Origin: Sympetrum striolatum
Lineage: Eukaryota; Arthropoda; Insecta; Odonata; Libellulidae
Length of the DNA stretch: 64,000 nucleotides
Assembly (NCBI GenBank): GCA_947579665.1
Contig: OX388351.1
Span: forward strand, 2,232,001-2,296,000
Reading direction: 5' to 3'
Below the pieces are notes generated by a model that was given only the letters and a program-made list of their open reading frames with translations, was not told the origin of the DNA and ran no database searches. This document shows, in pieces, positions 1 to 10,345 of the stretch. Position numbers and translations under genes: made by a program. Within the stretch, counting starts at the first letter, position 1, and each line of letters starts with the position of its first letter.

Positions 1-602
1 AGCTCAACTTCCGGTTAACCGATTTACTTCAAAAACTAATCAACTCTAATGACACCAACCAAACTACTATATATGAAATTTGGTGTTGATAAAACGAATG
101 GTTTTTTGTTAGAGCGCCCACAAAGTACATAACTGCTACTTCCGGTTTATCGGTATTTCACGAATAACTTCTAATCAGCCGGTGATACAAAAATATGTTA
201 AATACAAAAGTTATAGTAAATCACATTATCTAAAACTTTTATAAGTAATACAATATACGTATATGCCATATTCATGGAGATATTATGAAAACCGGAAATG
301 AGCTTTGATGAATGAAGCTCGACTTTCGGTCAACCGATTTACTCCAAAAACTAATCAACTCTGACAGCACACACCACAGTACTATATATGAAGTTTGGTA
401 TTGATACCACCAATGGTTTTTACGTTAGAGCGCTCACAAGCACAGACACACATACACACACACATACACACAGACATCATTCCGAAAATGGTTAAAACGT
501 GATCTAGGGACCCCAAAACATGTATTTCCGTTGAAATCTGGAAGTCAAATTTTTTCATGAAAACAATACTTTCTCTATACTTCGTATATGGAGAAAGTAA
601 AA
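1..602. repeat. Unclassified interspersed repeat, copy 1 (315-bp tandem units, palindromic end)
   Basis: The segment starts inside one unit (AGCTCAACTTCCGG at 1) and the unit restarts at about 316 (AGCTCGACTTTCGG), giving a period near 315 bp. Each unit has a GAGCGCCCACAAAG or GAGCGCTCACAAG landmark (about 112 and 427) and an ACCGGAAATGAGC landmark. The right end near 566-602 is an almost perfect palindrome, TACTTTCTCTATACTTCG followed by TATATGGAGAAAGTA. The same sequence, inverted, lies at 54241-55131. No coding capacity is recognisable; short open frames here are chance. The left boundary is outside the window. It could be a non-autonomous DNA transposon or a satellite-carrying element; I could not assign a superfamily. 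Confidence 0.75.
440..474. repeat. (CA)n microsatellite
   Basis: Imperfect CACA/CATA run within the interspersed repeat. The inverted copy near 54450-54485 has the matching GT run, so the microsatellite is an integral part of the repeat family. Confidence 0.8.
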
Positions 603-1123
603 ATATAGCTTTCGCAATGATGATGTTCAAACTCACTTCCTACATCAATGCTTCACAGTTCTTTGTCTTTCAGTGCAAACAATGGAACACACTGAACCTT
701 TATGCTTTAGGATCTCAGTCTGAAAATATATTGGAAAATAAAGAAAATGAAATGTTCTAACATTATCCTCAAGGAATCCATAGAAGAAAGAACGTTCTTA
801 AATTAAATTTGTTTTATAATTCGAGACTTATATAATGCTACGCCATCGAATGTTACAGGGCATACCGAAATCTGCTTTAGGAAAGCACTGCCTAACGTAG
901 TTGATACTGCTGCGTTATATTATTATTATCATTATTATCGTTATTGTTGAAAATGTTACGGACAACGCAATAAATGCATGTATTGTTTCCTAATCCGATA
1001 AAGCTACTTAATAATAAAACAAATCTAGTATTACTTTATGATCTACATTTTATTAGTGCAACCGATATGACTACCACTATGATGTTCTTGCATCGAGGGC
1101 TTTCCTGTGCAGTAAACGTAACG
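603..1123. other. No recognisable feature
   Basis: Ordinary AT-rich sequence with a short ATT-rich low-complexity run near 918-945. The open frames on either strand are short and unlike any family I know. Confidence 0.5.
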
Positions 1124-1131
1124 CAATCAGT

Positions 1132-1379
1132 CAGGGACGGATCTAGAAAAAATATTTGGGAGGGTCAGATCGAATAATTTCAAAATAGAAGATATTTCGG
1201 CTTTCACAAAAAGTGACGTTAGAATTGTGCTAGACAAACTCGAATTTTTTCGCTAGTGATTGCTTATTAAATTGTGTTTTTATTTGCGTTATTTGAGTTT
1301 CATTTTCGAAAAATAGGCACAAGTGATATTTGGGGGGGGGGTCTGGACCCCCAGGACCACCCCCCTGGATCCGTCCCTG
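1132..1379. mobile_element. 248-bp hAT-type MITE
   Basis: Terminal inverted repeats CAGGGACGGATC at the left and its complement ending at 1379 on the right. The flanks are a perfect 8-bp duplication, CAATCAGT, at 1124-1131 and 1380-1387. An 8-bp duplication with CAGGG-type ends is diagnostic of hAT elements. There is no coding capacity, so it is non-autonomous. A run of Gs followed by GTCTGGACCCCC near 1333-1350 forms a subterminal hairpin. Confidence 0.9.
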
Positions 1380-1387
1380 CAATCAGT

Positions 1388-1897
1388 AAATAAAATCAAA
1401 CGACTTGCTAGGGAACAAAAGGACCATACTAAAAGATATTTAAGCGTTGCTCTTTAAAACGGTATAATTCATGTTGTTAATGACAAGGGAATCTATTCAT
1501 ATGCTATATTATGCATTTTAGAGATGTCAGCTTTCCTGATAAATAGACTGCTACAAGAGGTTTCACGGGGTTCCAAGCGGTAACTTCTAAGTTTTCGAAG
1601 CACTTACTAACAGTGTAAAATAGGTATTCAGGAGAGCTACGGCCAAATTTACAAATGATATTCCTAAGCGTTTTTACAGGAAAGACGCGATGAAATGGGT
1701 TGTCTTAACTAGGTACAGGAAAAGCCAAAACCATATTATTTCCTATCAATTTAACACCGGTTGATATGAAAATATTCTTGATTAATAACGTTTCGCAGCA
1801 AGCAGAGAATAAAATATGTTCAATTATTAACCAAACTTTGCTACTCCTGAAATACAAATTAACATTCAAACGTCTATGCTCATTTCACATTATTTCA
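1388..1897. other. No recognisable feature
   Basis: Sequence between two hAT insertions. I see no open frame of note, no inverted repeat and no RNA-like structure. Confidence 0.45.
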
Positions 1898-2679
1898 TAA
1901 GCAATCAGTGGCGGCGGGTCCATTGGGTTCACTGGTTCACTGAACCCCCTAAGAAAACTACTGTACTATTTTCATTTATACCAATGTTCTTACCATAACC
2001 CAAATAACCATAACACCAATTACTGGACCTAACTTTTCCTTCGTTGAGTCGCGATTCCTGCCGCTTTTGGTTCCAACTAGCTTGACTTCGCGCGAGGTTC
2101 ACTCCCCGAAGTGAACCCCTTCGGAAGTCGCGTTACTGGTGAAGAGCGGTGAGGGGAAAGAGAGGCATACGGCCTTTAAACATGGTCCGATCGCTGCACT
2201 ACGTTGCAGCGACAGCCGACGAGAATGGCTTCATGGAATTTTCGGAAATTTGTTTTAGGCACTTTCCGGCAAATTAGAGAGTTGAAATTCGAGGAATCGC
2301 TGGAAGCCGTGTACGTTCAACGAAAACTATAAAGACATCCTCGAAGATTATCCCATGTTCGACGCTAGGTCAGGGCAAATATTCTCCAATTTAAAATGTA
2401 TTGTGGCGATTTTTAGATTTTTTTTTAATGTCTTCCCGATGACATGGAAACTTAAAACCAAACTATGTGAATAGAGATCATAAATAATTTTCATATTCGC
2501 TGTTTAACGTTTCCATGATTATTCTTGGTTCGATTCCAGAACGCCATTTACATTCCTTTATGCATTGCGAATGGGGATAATGGAATCGTATTTTAAGATC
2601 ATCCCAGTACGATATCAACATAAAAGGAACAAATGAAAAGATTAACTTTTACACACCACAGATAATTTTATTCTGGAAC

Positions 2680-2712
2680 GACCATGGTTTCGACTCATGG
2701 AGTCATCTTCAG
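2680..2712 (-). ncRNA. Hammerhead-ribozyme-like motif in left PLE arm
   Basis: Inverted copy of the 3228-3260 motif with identical core and helix II. It lies in the natural 3' region of the minus-strand element. A single-base change from the right arm lies outside the core (TTCTGG versus TTCAGG). Confidence 0.35.
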
Positions 2713-2885
2713 GTAAAGGAGAAATTTTTACAAAACAATATATATAAGGACGGGAGACAGGGGGAGGGGGAGTTGGGTTATGGGGGAGAGGGGTGAAGGG
2801 TGTTGATGACTGCGGATAGGATGGGTGAGGGAAAAGGAGAGAGGTATTCATTGAAAACTTTGGTATTTGGATTATTTACATTTCT

Positions 2886-3070
2886 TAGTATCTCTAATTG
2901 CTCCAAAGAGTTTAACGAGGAACCCTTCTCCTGGAAATGCAAGAACTCCATGCTAAACGACTTGTGGTCGTTAGCAAGGAGGTGATGGGCCATCTGCGAC
3001 ACAGCAGGGGTATTCCTACGTTGGGCTGCCAAATGTTCCTTCTTCCGGATCTCAATGAAATGAAATAATC
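2886..3070 (-). pseudogene. Penelope-like GIY-YIG endonuclease C-terminal fragment
   Basis: The minus strand reads RKKEHLAAQRRNTPAVSQMA, then HHLLANDH, then LEQLEILRN. Order and spacing (R-x2-EHL, S-x-M/V-A-H-x4-H, LExLEI) fit the C-terminal end of the GIY-YIG-type endonuclease of Penelope-like retroelements; this is from memory of the family, not a database search. The catalytic GIY-YIG residues and the reverse transcriptase are missing, so only a 5'-truncated tail remains. Upstream the frame runs into the inverted arm, giving a spurious longer open frame. Confidence 0.5.
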
Positions 3071-3227
3071 CAAATACCAAAGTTATCAATGAATACCTTT
3101 CTCCTTTTCCCTCACCCATCCTATCCGCAGTCATCAACACCCTTCACCCCTCTCCCCCATAACCCAACTCCCCCTCCCCCTGTCTCCCGTCCTTATATAT
3201 ATTGTTTTGTAAAAATTTCTCCTTTAC

Positions 3228-3260
3228 CTGAAGATGACTCCATGAGTCGAAACCATGGTC
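3228..3260 (+). ncRNA. Hammerhead-ribozyme-like motif in right PLE arm
   Basis: CTGAAGA is followed by a possible helix GACTC-CAT-GAGTC, then GAAAC, then the palindromic CCATGG and TC. This is the order of a hammerhead core (CUGANGA, stem II, GAAA, short stem III, UH). Hammerheads with very short stem III are documented in Penelope-like elements. Stem I pairing around this copy looks weak, so it may be degenerate. Confidence 0.35.
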
Positions 3261-3829
3261 GTTCCTGAATAAAATTATCTGTGGTGTGTAAAAGTTAATC
3301 TTTTCATTTGTTCCTAATGGCGACTTACCACGAAGTCACGGCCCAAGCAGTGGATTCTATCAACACAAAACTTTGGATTAAATAAGTTTTATATCTACCA
3401 GGTCGTTATGTGTATTCATAACTCCCGAAATGTCTTGTGCTCGAGACCAAGCGGCTCTACCATTTGAAATGTATGGTGGGAATTTCAATTTTCTTTATGA
3501 TTCATTTACCGAGAAATTGAAAATGATATAGCCAGTCATGTAAACAGAAGAAATGAGCCTTTCATATTTACAATTTATCTTTTACCTTATGATCATTGGT
3601 TCGACGCTGAGGCACCATTTGTATTCTACCATATATTTCAAAGGTGGATTGTAGAATTACGTTTGAGGACTTTCCCGATGTGATATCGACTTGAAATTAG
3701 TATCATCAATATTCTTGCGGTATGCAAGCAACTTTTACTCTTAAATATATATATGGATAATTAATTTTAAATAAGAATATATAAAAAAATTTCATTTTTA
3801 ATTGTTTATTTAAAGAAATAATTACGTTG

Positions 3830-4247
3830 TACTTGGCAAAATACTTTTTAACAAATTCATGCATTTCATAAGTTTCTGCATCTATAAGCCTTCTTCCTCT
3901 TTCTTTAATCTCTAAAAAACGGGCAACAGCAGGTCCTTGGTCATAATATGCAGTTCCAACACTGTTAATCGCGATGTGTTCATCCTAGAATTTATAGCTT
4001 CTCTAGAAAGGCTTGACTGTTTGTTGGATTTAAGTGAGGCATGGATTGACACATCTCTCTCCGTGCCAGCACTATGAGAATTTAAAGTAAGATCTGCCAG
4101 AATTAATTTGTTGAAAATTGATTGATGTTGTGATACCTTCCAGTAATGGTAGAGCCCAGCTATTGACGAAGTCATGGCTGGAGGAGGAGGAACATAGGGC
4201 CCGCCACCTTCCCGAACTCTATTCCTGAAAAGAAACATTTTATCCAA
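3830..4247 (-). pseudogene. hAT transposase C-terminal remnant
   Basis: Minus-strand frames read GLYHYWKVSQ followed by HSAGTERDVSIHASLKSNK, which has the layout of the hAT C-terminal dimerisation domain (W...Y..L..LAL, then S-A-G/E-ER-FS, then K-R-x-L). The substitution pattern is clearly family-like. After about residue 100 the frame changes: a second frame gives AVARFLEIKERGRR and continues toward 3830, so at least one frameshift separates the two parts. No upstream RNase-H-like catalytic half was found in the element, so the transposase is inactive here. It lies in the 1906-5288 element on the minus strand. Confidence 0.65.
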
Positions 4248-5296
4248 ACTCTAGCATTTAACGCTTCCTGACTTTGGTTTAACACGCGTAGAACTTGAGT
4301 TTTTCCTTTTTTGCCGGCGCCTAATACTGTCTCTGGGCGACAAAACTTGGCACTAGCTATTCGTGTCGCCTACTTTGCATGTTATTTTATGCACTGGTGT
4401 CTGCAGCTATGTAATGGCTACCCATAATGCGCTGCAATATTGTGAATTTACGGACAATTTCGTATCCAGTGTACTTATTGAGTTACCGGTGTTGTGGTTG
4501 CTTGTGGTGTATTCAGTATGTAAACCAACCTCGTTACTTGTTTGTGAACAGTTTTTCTCGCTCTTTATGATGAATAGTGTCCAATTTCTGAAAGGGATTA
4601 ATTTTTCCTCTATTTCTGTTTAAGAAAAATGTGCAATAAAAGAAGTAGGAAGTCCTATTCCTTTGCTGAACCTATCTCAGAGTCAGAGAAGTAAAGGTAG
4701 GCAATACTTCCGAGTGTTTAAGCCATAGATATATGAGAGAAACAGTTGGATTTGTGGCTGCGACTCTTCCAATGGGCTTTACTGTTTCCCTTGTTTGCTC
4801 TTTGCGAAAGACATGGACGCGACCTGGGCAAAAATAGGTGTATTTGATTTGGGGCATTAATCTCAAAAAATTATTCGGTGACAGTCCTGCCAAATACTTA
4901 AACCCTGAATAAAACAATATAAGGTAATTAATTTATTTTCTTATGATTATATTTGATATTTCGAAAAATAAATACAACTTGAATATTAATATGTATTTTG
5001 GTCTTTAAAAATATATACGGAGAAATAGGAATCGAGAATTTAAATAAAAACTCAATTTTCGAGAATATAGGTATTTTTTACAACAAAGGCATATATTGAT
5101 TCAACCCGAAATATTAATTTTCATATTTCTACTGCTTTTATCCGCGGTTGTTGTGAATTATACTGCGTCCATGTAAGCAGAGGCAATATTCTAGTATGAG
5201 CCAGGATATTTAACCATAATCGCGGCCACCTAAAAATATACGAATTTTGAAGTGAACCCCCTGTTTTTTTAGCCACGCGCCGCCACTGTAAGCAAT

Positions 5297-7821
5297 ACAA
5301 GTAAATCAAGAACATTGTCAGAGAAAATGAGGCATCGAAACTGTTGGGTAAATATAAGAGTGATTTCAAGCTTTAACCGGTAGATAGATAGATAGCATAT
5401 GTCCTTATCAGCTCAGGGTTGTAAAACTTATTGATTGCTTCACATTTAAACTACATGTAAATGGCCGAAGGAAAGCTATATTTCCGGCTTGTTTTTTACG
5501 ATTAAATGAAGGGTTTAAGATCTTATTTAATATAGGCTTATGAAAGAAATACTTCTACAATCTATTTCTACGTGGTTGTTTACGGACATGAACAAAGTAA
5601 AATCCAACCACTGACCTTGTAGTCAATCAGTGATTCAATTTCAGCGAAGGATGACAACCTGACTCAAGATTTCTGTAAATATGAAAAAGATAAATGGCAA
5701 ATTGCTTGAAGTTGTTTCCGTACGTTAACTAGAGAAGCATAGAAAAGTAAAGGGAAATAATAATGAAATCGGGAGGAAAAACTACGTATGATTTAATTTC
5801 CAAGCACAAGTAATATAGCCAGGTTCAAAATTTCCACATATTTTGAAGTTTGAGTCGAGTTATATAACTTCCGTAATTTTTAAATATTCAACAAAACACA
5901 GCGCTGTTATCAGAAACCCTCTTAAGATAGGAAAATAAATGCAAAACTCACGATAAGCTTCCATATATCAATTTAAAGATGCGTAGGAATTATTAAAAAA
6001 AAACTAACCAAATCCCAATATTCACATTAATAAATGTTAGATATCCACACAACAAAAAAACTAAAACTAAACCTAAAGCTCAATTAAATCCAAAATTTAA
6101 AAAATAAATATGCAACTTTCACCCAAACGTTGGGTATCGATCTCTAAACGCAAATATGATTTCGCGCATCTATGACACGCAAAATCGCCTCTTTATCAGG
6201 AACCGGATATTCGGTTTCCATTGAATCATGAACATATAATAAAGTTTTCTGGAAGAGGCGAATGAAATGTAACTACATTAAAAGTTAAATACTAGGACAC
6301 GCCTGCAACCGGTGTTAGTTTTTTTCGGACAAGAATTTATATTCATAATGGCCGCTCAATGTAAGGTAAGTTAATAAAATCGGATTCATATATGAAAATA
6401 AATATTTCACCATAAAAGTACTACCAGTGATTTAATGTTAACTAAAAGTCTAATCAATTAACTAAAAATAGAAGGTGCTTCAACTGAAAAATTGTTTATA
6501 ATTTTGAACCAGTGGAATTCATATTTGTAATGGTCATTTATAATTAGACGTGATTTTCGATCAAAAATTCGTCTATTAGCACATTGAAAAATTGCATAAC
6601 ACATCTGCACCTATCTACGCATGGTATCGAAGATGAAACATAAATTATACTATCTTGTCCTCACGGTCAGGTGAGTCTGTGTGATCAGTCTGCTCTGTCT
6701 CAGTTATGAAATTCGTAATCTCAACATTTAAACATATGGAAATGTTAATCGATAAAAAAATCATACCTTAGAAATAATTACGCGATATATAAAAAATTTA
6801 AGATTTCGATCAGTGGGAATACATCCATCTTCCAACTTAAGAATTCAAATTACGTACTAATTATGCGTAAAATTGCTGATTCTTAAAAATGAGATTTATC
6901 TTTAACTTCCAAGCTAAATAATTGGCCAACCATTATTTAATATATATTAATGCAACAACTAACATGACCGTCACTAATCCTAGTGCCTTTGGATACCGTG
7001 CATAGTATGAATTCGGATTTAATCGCATTTAACATTAGGATTTAAATACAACGCGTAAGAAATAGAGTAAATGAAATTAATATGAAAAGCGTCACTTTGT
7101 GGAATTTTAGGCATATCTAAAAGAAGGAAGTAACTTTGACAGGAAATGGAATTTTCTTTTAGGATATTGAATAACTGCTTAATTTATAAATAAGTAATTT
7201 ATTCTAAATAACTATAAGCAATTTGGGTAATGTGAAGTAAAAACGATTGCAACTTTCGTAAGTAAAAATCCAAAATTATGTAATATTAGAGACTAAACAG
7301 CCATTGGATCATCTTTCGTGTTAAGCAAATCATAATCCCGTTTTGTAAGCAAATATTTAATAATGAATACTTAAACCACAAGATAAGTCCAAAACCTAAC
7401 AATTCAATGTTTCACAAGCGTAAATATAAATCCTACAAGAATTAACTAATTAAATCGTCATACGATTTGGTTGTGGGCCGCAATTTCCCTGCTACATTTT
7501 CGGCGTCAGAATATGCGAATGCTTTCGAGTAATTCACAGCACACTACGATTAGGTGTTTACCACGTAACAATCTACATCCAATCAGAAGAAGGAATTGCT
7601 CGTCAATGAGGCAAATTCAACAAACAACGAAGTAGAAGAATCAGCAGAAGCTTACACACAAAAAATAGAAGAATCTCCAGAATAATTAATATCTGAAAAC
7701 GACTGAAATAGAACTAATATGAAATAACACTATGGAAATTTTTCCAAACAAAAAGAGCGTCTTCATAAGATCGAGGGATTAACGCTTCACTATCAGACAT
7801 TGAAAAAATAAATTAGTTTCA
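5297..7821. other. No recognisable gene; short GATA repeat at 5380-5395
   Basis: AT-rich sequence with short chance frames only. A (GATA)4 microsatellite lies at 5380-5395. If the minus-strand first exon at 7828-8114 is real, this stretch would be intron. I found no downstream exon here. Confidence 0.4.
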
Positions 7822-7827
7822 ACTTAC

Positions 7828-8114
7828 CTTCGCATGAAAAAAGTATAATCCTCGAGAGAAGAGAAGCGAGGAGGAACTTTGGTTGTCACATCCTTTTATA
7901 CACATTATAATGAAGTAAATTTTAAAGGGAGGGTGTTGTTTGCAACTAAGACAAGATAAGTTTGTAACAAGGCAGATAAACAGTCTTTCGCTTCCTGATG
8001 CATTTCGTGAAACAACAATTTTTTCACAACTGATGGAAATAATCCTGTTCTGTTCCATAAAATATTTGCGTTGCACACTTTTCCAAAATCACTTGTATAG
8101 CACTATCCCTTGAT
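7828..8114 (-). other. Candidate first exon ending at a consensus GTAAGT donor
   Basis: Downstream of the TATA/initiator pair the minus strand runs about 285 nt to GAAG|GTAAGT (donor at 7827-7822). Just before the donor an ATG (7835-7833) gives ATG-CGA-AG, so the exon would encode only the first codons before the intron. That layout is common in insect genes for secreted proteins such as cuticle proteins. A competing longer frame begins at an ATG at 8058 and also runs to the donor; its product (about 77 residues) is cysteine-containing and unlike anything I know. No second exon was found in the window. The call rests on the coincidence of promoter, ATG and donor and could be chance. Confidence 0.25.
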
Positions 8115-8145
8115 GAGAATTCGAAGTTGATTTGCCACTTATATA
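8112..8145 (-). promoter_or_regulatory. Candidate TATA-box plus initiator promoter (minus strand)
   Basis: Reading the minus strand, TATATAAG (8145-8138) matches TATAWAAR. The A of a TCATC initiator-like word (8116-8112) lies 31 nt downstream of the first T, the canonical TATA-to-start distance in insects. Transcription would run toward lower coordinates into the putative first exon. Confidence 0.35.
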
Positions 8146-8525
8146 TCCACACGTCACATGCAAGTCGCTCAGCAGTTAATTTACGGAAGCCTCTCTTCGT
8201 CGCAGCTTACTCAGTTTTTCCCTTGCTGCAAGCAATCGTATTAAGGTGTTTTCATCTCTATAACAACCTCACTATGTCCTGGTAGAGAGTTGCTCCTTTA
8301 AAATATTTGAATTAAATTCCTCTTGTACAACAATATTCTCGATGAAATAAACACAATGTTCATAAGAATACGAACGAACAAAACGAGCTGTCGCTTCTTC
8401 GAGCTTCGTAGCTCAACTGCCGAGACCTCTTTCTGAAGACCCAACCTCGATGAAACAGCCCTAAAGAAGGGCCTTCGGTTATGTTTTGTAAATATGTCTA
8501 CGCCCATCTGTAAATTTGTGGTATA

Positions 8526-8990
8526 TTTTTATGGCAAACTATTGAATCTACAAACTTACAAGAAGAACTGCTTCAAGTTGTTGATCCGGTTTTTCAACGG
8601 AATGCTTACTTTGCCCATCCCGAAAATTTACTTTTGGCTATGGTAACTGATGAAAGAAACCATTTCCGAGAGCTGGGCGTCAGGCGTATCATGAAGGCAA
8701 AGCAAGCAATATCTGAAAGTCACTCTATGAGAATCTTTAAACCACCAAACCTAAACTTTGAAGCTAAAGACTATATCGAAATTATCAAATGGAACACCAG
8801 TACACTGACTCCTCCTCCTCACTTAAGAACGTTGACTAATGAAGAGATAAAACGGTATGTGAGCAATGACTTCAAGCCAGTTATGAGAGTAGATGCCATA
8901 CACAGGCAGTTGAAAGATGCGTTAAGCCAGTGACCGAAGCTTCAAGTAAAGTATGTGGACACAGTTCCAGAAACTGCTATATTACAACCA
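8526..8990 (+). pseudogene. Frameshifted copy of an arthropod multi-copy protein family of unknown function
   Basis: An open frame runs from about 8526: RNAYFAHPENLLLAM, then ELGVRRIMKA, then PNLNFEAKDYIEIIKW, then TPPPHL. Near 8885-8890 the recognisable sequence changes frame and continues as RCHTQAVERCVKPVTEASSK and VCGHSS. The combined order (HPEN-LLLAM-TD, ELG-RRI-KA, LNF-A-DY-LI-W, PPL, CHTQ-VER-VK-VTEAS, VCG) matches a protein family I recall from many arthropod genomes, usually annotated as uncharacterised and present in many copies, which suggests a mobile origin. The single frameshift makes this copy a likely pseudogene. I saw no inverted repeats or target duplication around it and the start is not defined. 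Family recognition is from memory. Confidence 0.55.
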
Positions 8991-9360
8991 CATTACCGTC
9001 ACACTCAGAGATTCCAACGTTTACACACAAATCCGAATTTCGTTGTTTATCGATGGATAAAGCCTAGAAAGGTTAATGTTAAAACATAAAGAGAGAGAAA
9101 GCGAAATAAATATGTACATGTTGTAAATAACACACCCTACATTGGATGGTTGATTGGGTAGGGTGTGGGTGGAACACGAAGTGCAGCCACGTCCCCGTGG
9201 TGAGTTCTGGGTCGTTTTGTAAACAAAATTAGCGGAGGTCTGCACCAAAAGTTGAATATTGAAACAAAAAATTACCAAATATTTACCATTAGAAAATTTC
9301 TAAATTATCTGAAAGGAAACTGGATCGCCTCTCTGTCCAGGTAGGCTACTCTGCTGTTTT
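8990..9360. other. No recognisable feature
   Basis: Contains an AGAGAGAGAAAG low-complexity run near 9090. A minus-strand open frame at 9021-9278 is low in complexity and looks like chance. Confidence 0.4.
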
Positions 9361-9364
9361 TGAC

Positions 9365-9760
9365 GAAGCTGCGCGACCGAATTCCACTTGAATATCAAAG
9401 TTTATATTATATGCTTGGATTTAAATATATTATTGTTATTATTTATTATCCAATTATCATTGTAATAGAATTAAACTATAGCATATCTAAAGGTCGTATG
9501 ATTAAAATGTACTAAACTGTCAAACTTTGAAATTTTGCAAAAACTACTAATTTTACTCATTTTGTACTATGTTGCGCGACCGGAAGATATGAAACAAATG
9601 TAAAATAAGTGCATATAAATTGATTTCGCATACTTTTAGTAGTTAATTCATTGTATAGGAACGCAATGAAAACCATCTGGCATGTTTAAAAAAATTATGA
9701 AAAATTAAGGTTTTTCACAATATTTTGCTAACTTCGATGGCATTGCGCGACCGAAAGACA
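9365..9760. repeat. Three dispersed TGCGCGACCG words
   Basis: The word TGCGCGACCG followed by A/G-A occurs in direct orientation near 9370, 9573 and 9744 in otherwise very AT-rich DNA. CpG-rich 10-mers recurring at about 170-200 bp spacing resemble the family-specific subterminal words of the pogo-like elements elsewhere in the window. I could not define element ends or a target duplication. Confidence 0.4.
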
Positions 9761-9849
9761 AATTTATAAAAAAATGATAATTAGTGCTTTTTTCATGTCT
9801 ATACCAATCGCAAATTTTCCGCACTATAGCGATCTGAAATTTAAAAAAA

Positions 9850-10213
9850 CGTTTTTTTCGAACCACCCTTCTCAAGAACCTTCTCCTCGCTGAGATGACG
9901 CGGGTCGCTACGGCTGTTCTTCGGGGAAAAGGAAACTTCGATTAACCTTGGCCATGCAACGAGAGGAGTGATTCGGTCCTTCCCTTTGCTTGCTTCGAGA
10001 AAGAAAGCGTGTTTTAAGTAAACAACCTTCAAAGGTCATCCTGATTCGCCCTCATGAAGTGTTGCACGATCTAAAAGGTAGCTTCGACCCGCTGATGCTC
10101 TAATTGAACGGGTAATTCTGATCCTACCATCTGTAAAAACTAATTCCGAACAACATTGTCCAATTTATGCCAACAGAAAGATGTTCAAGACATTAAAATT
10201 AGAGATTGGTAGA
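9850..10213. other. No recognisable feature
   Basis: A moderately GC-rich patch (9850-10130) with short frames on the minus strand; nothing recognised. Confidence 0.4.
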
Positions 10214-10345
10214 TAATTATTTATTTAATTGTAAGGACTACAAGTAGGCTCTAGGCGGTAGTCATATTTTCTTAGGGGAATACGTTACCCTGCCTCACCC
10301 CAGTTGAGAGGAAAACCCCCAAAAACCTCCCAAAGGCAGTACATC
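10214..10345 (-). repeat. LINE 3'-end fragment, diverged
   Basis: On the minus strand the sequence ends in an AATAAATAATT-type tail and carries GGGAGGTTTTTGGGGGTTTT and a CTCAACTG word. The same elements, in the same order, end the LINE at 20851-21620 and the fragment at 37944-38014. It is a 5'-truncated, more diverged relative. Confidence 0.4.

Larger units (their letters stand above)
2625..3315 (-). mobile_element. Penelope-like element fragment in a 260-bp inverted-repeat arrangement
   Basis: The left arm (2625-2884) and right arm (3057-3315) are nearly identical inverted copies with only scattered mismatches. The 170-bp centre encodes, on the minus strand, the tail of a Penelope-type endonuclease, and the left arm is its natural 3' continuation. 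Penelope-like elements (PLEs) are known for direct or inverted terminal copies of this kind. Both arms carry the CTGAAGATGA...GTCGAAAC motif typical of PLE 3' regions. The whole unit sits inside the 1906-5288 hAT element, so it inserted after that element. High arm identity suggests a young insertion or gene conversion between arms. Confidence 0.7.
1906..5288 (-). mobile_element. 3.4-kb hAT element with nested insertion
   Basis: Ends are CAGTGGCGGCG at 1906 and the complement ending at 5288. The flanking 8-bp duplication TAAGCAAT (1898-1905 and 5289-5296) is perfect. Subterminal GGGTTCACT/AGTGAACCCC words recur near 1927-1955, 2095-2120 and 5250-5265, as expected for hAT transposase binding. 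A minus-strand hAT dimerisation domain lies near 3900-4247. A Penelope-like structure (2625-3315) is inserted inside. Two similar blocks containing TTGGTTCGA (about 2526 and 3596) lie on either side of that insertion. The rest, including a minus-strand open frame at 4672-4917, I cannot assign. Confidence 0.85.

Noticed and set aside
2778..3140. 120-codon minus frame taken as one protein
   Set aside because: Its ends read through the inverted arms; only the central 60 codons are the endonuclease fragment.
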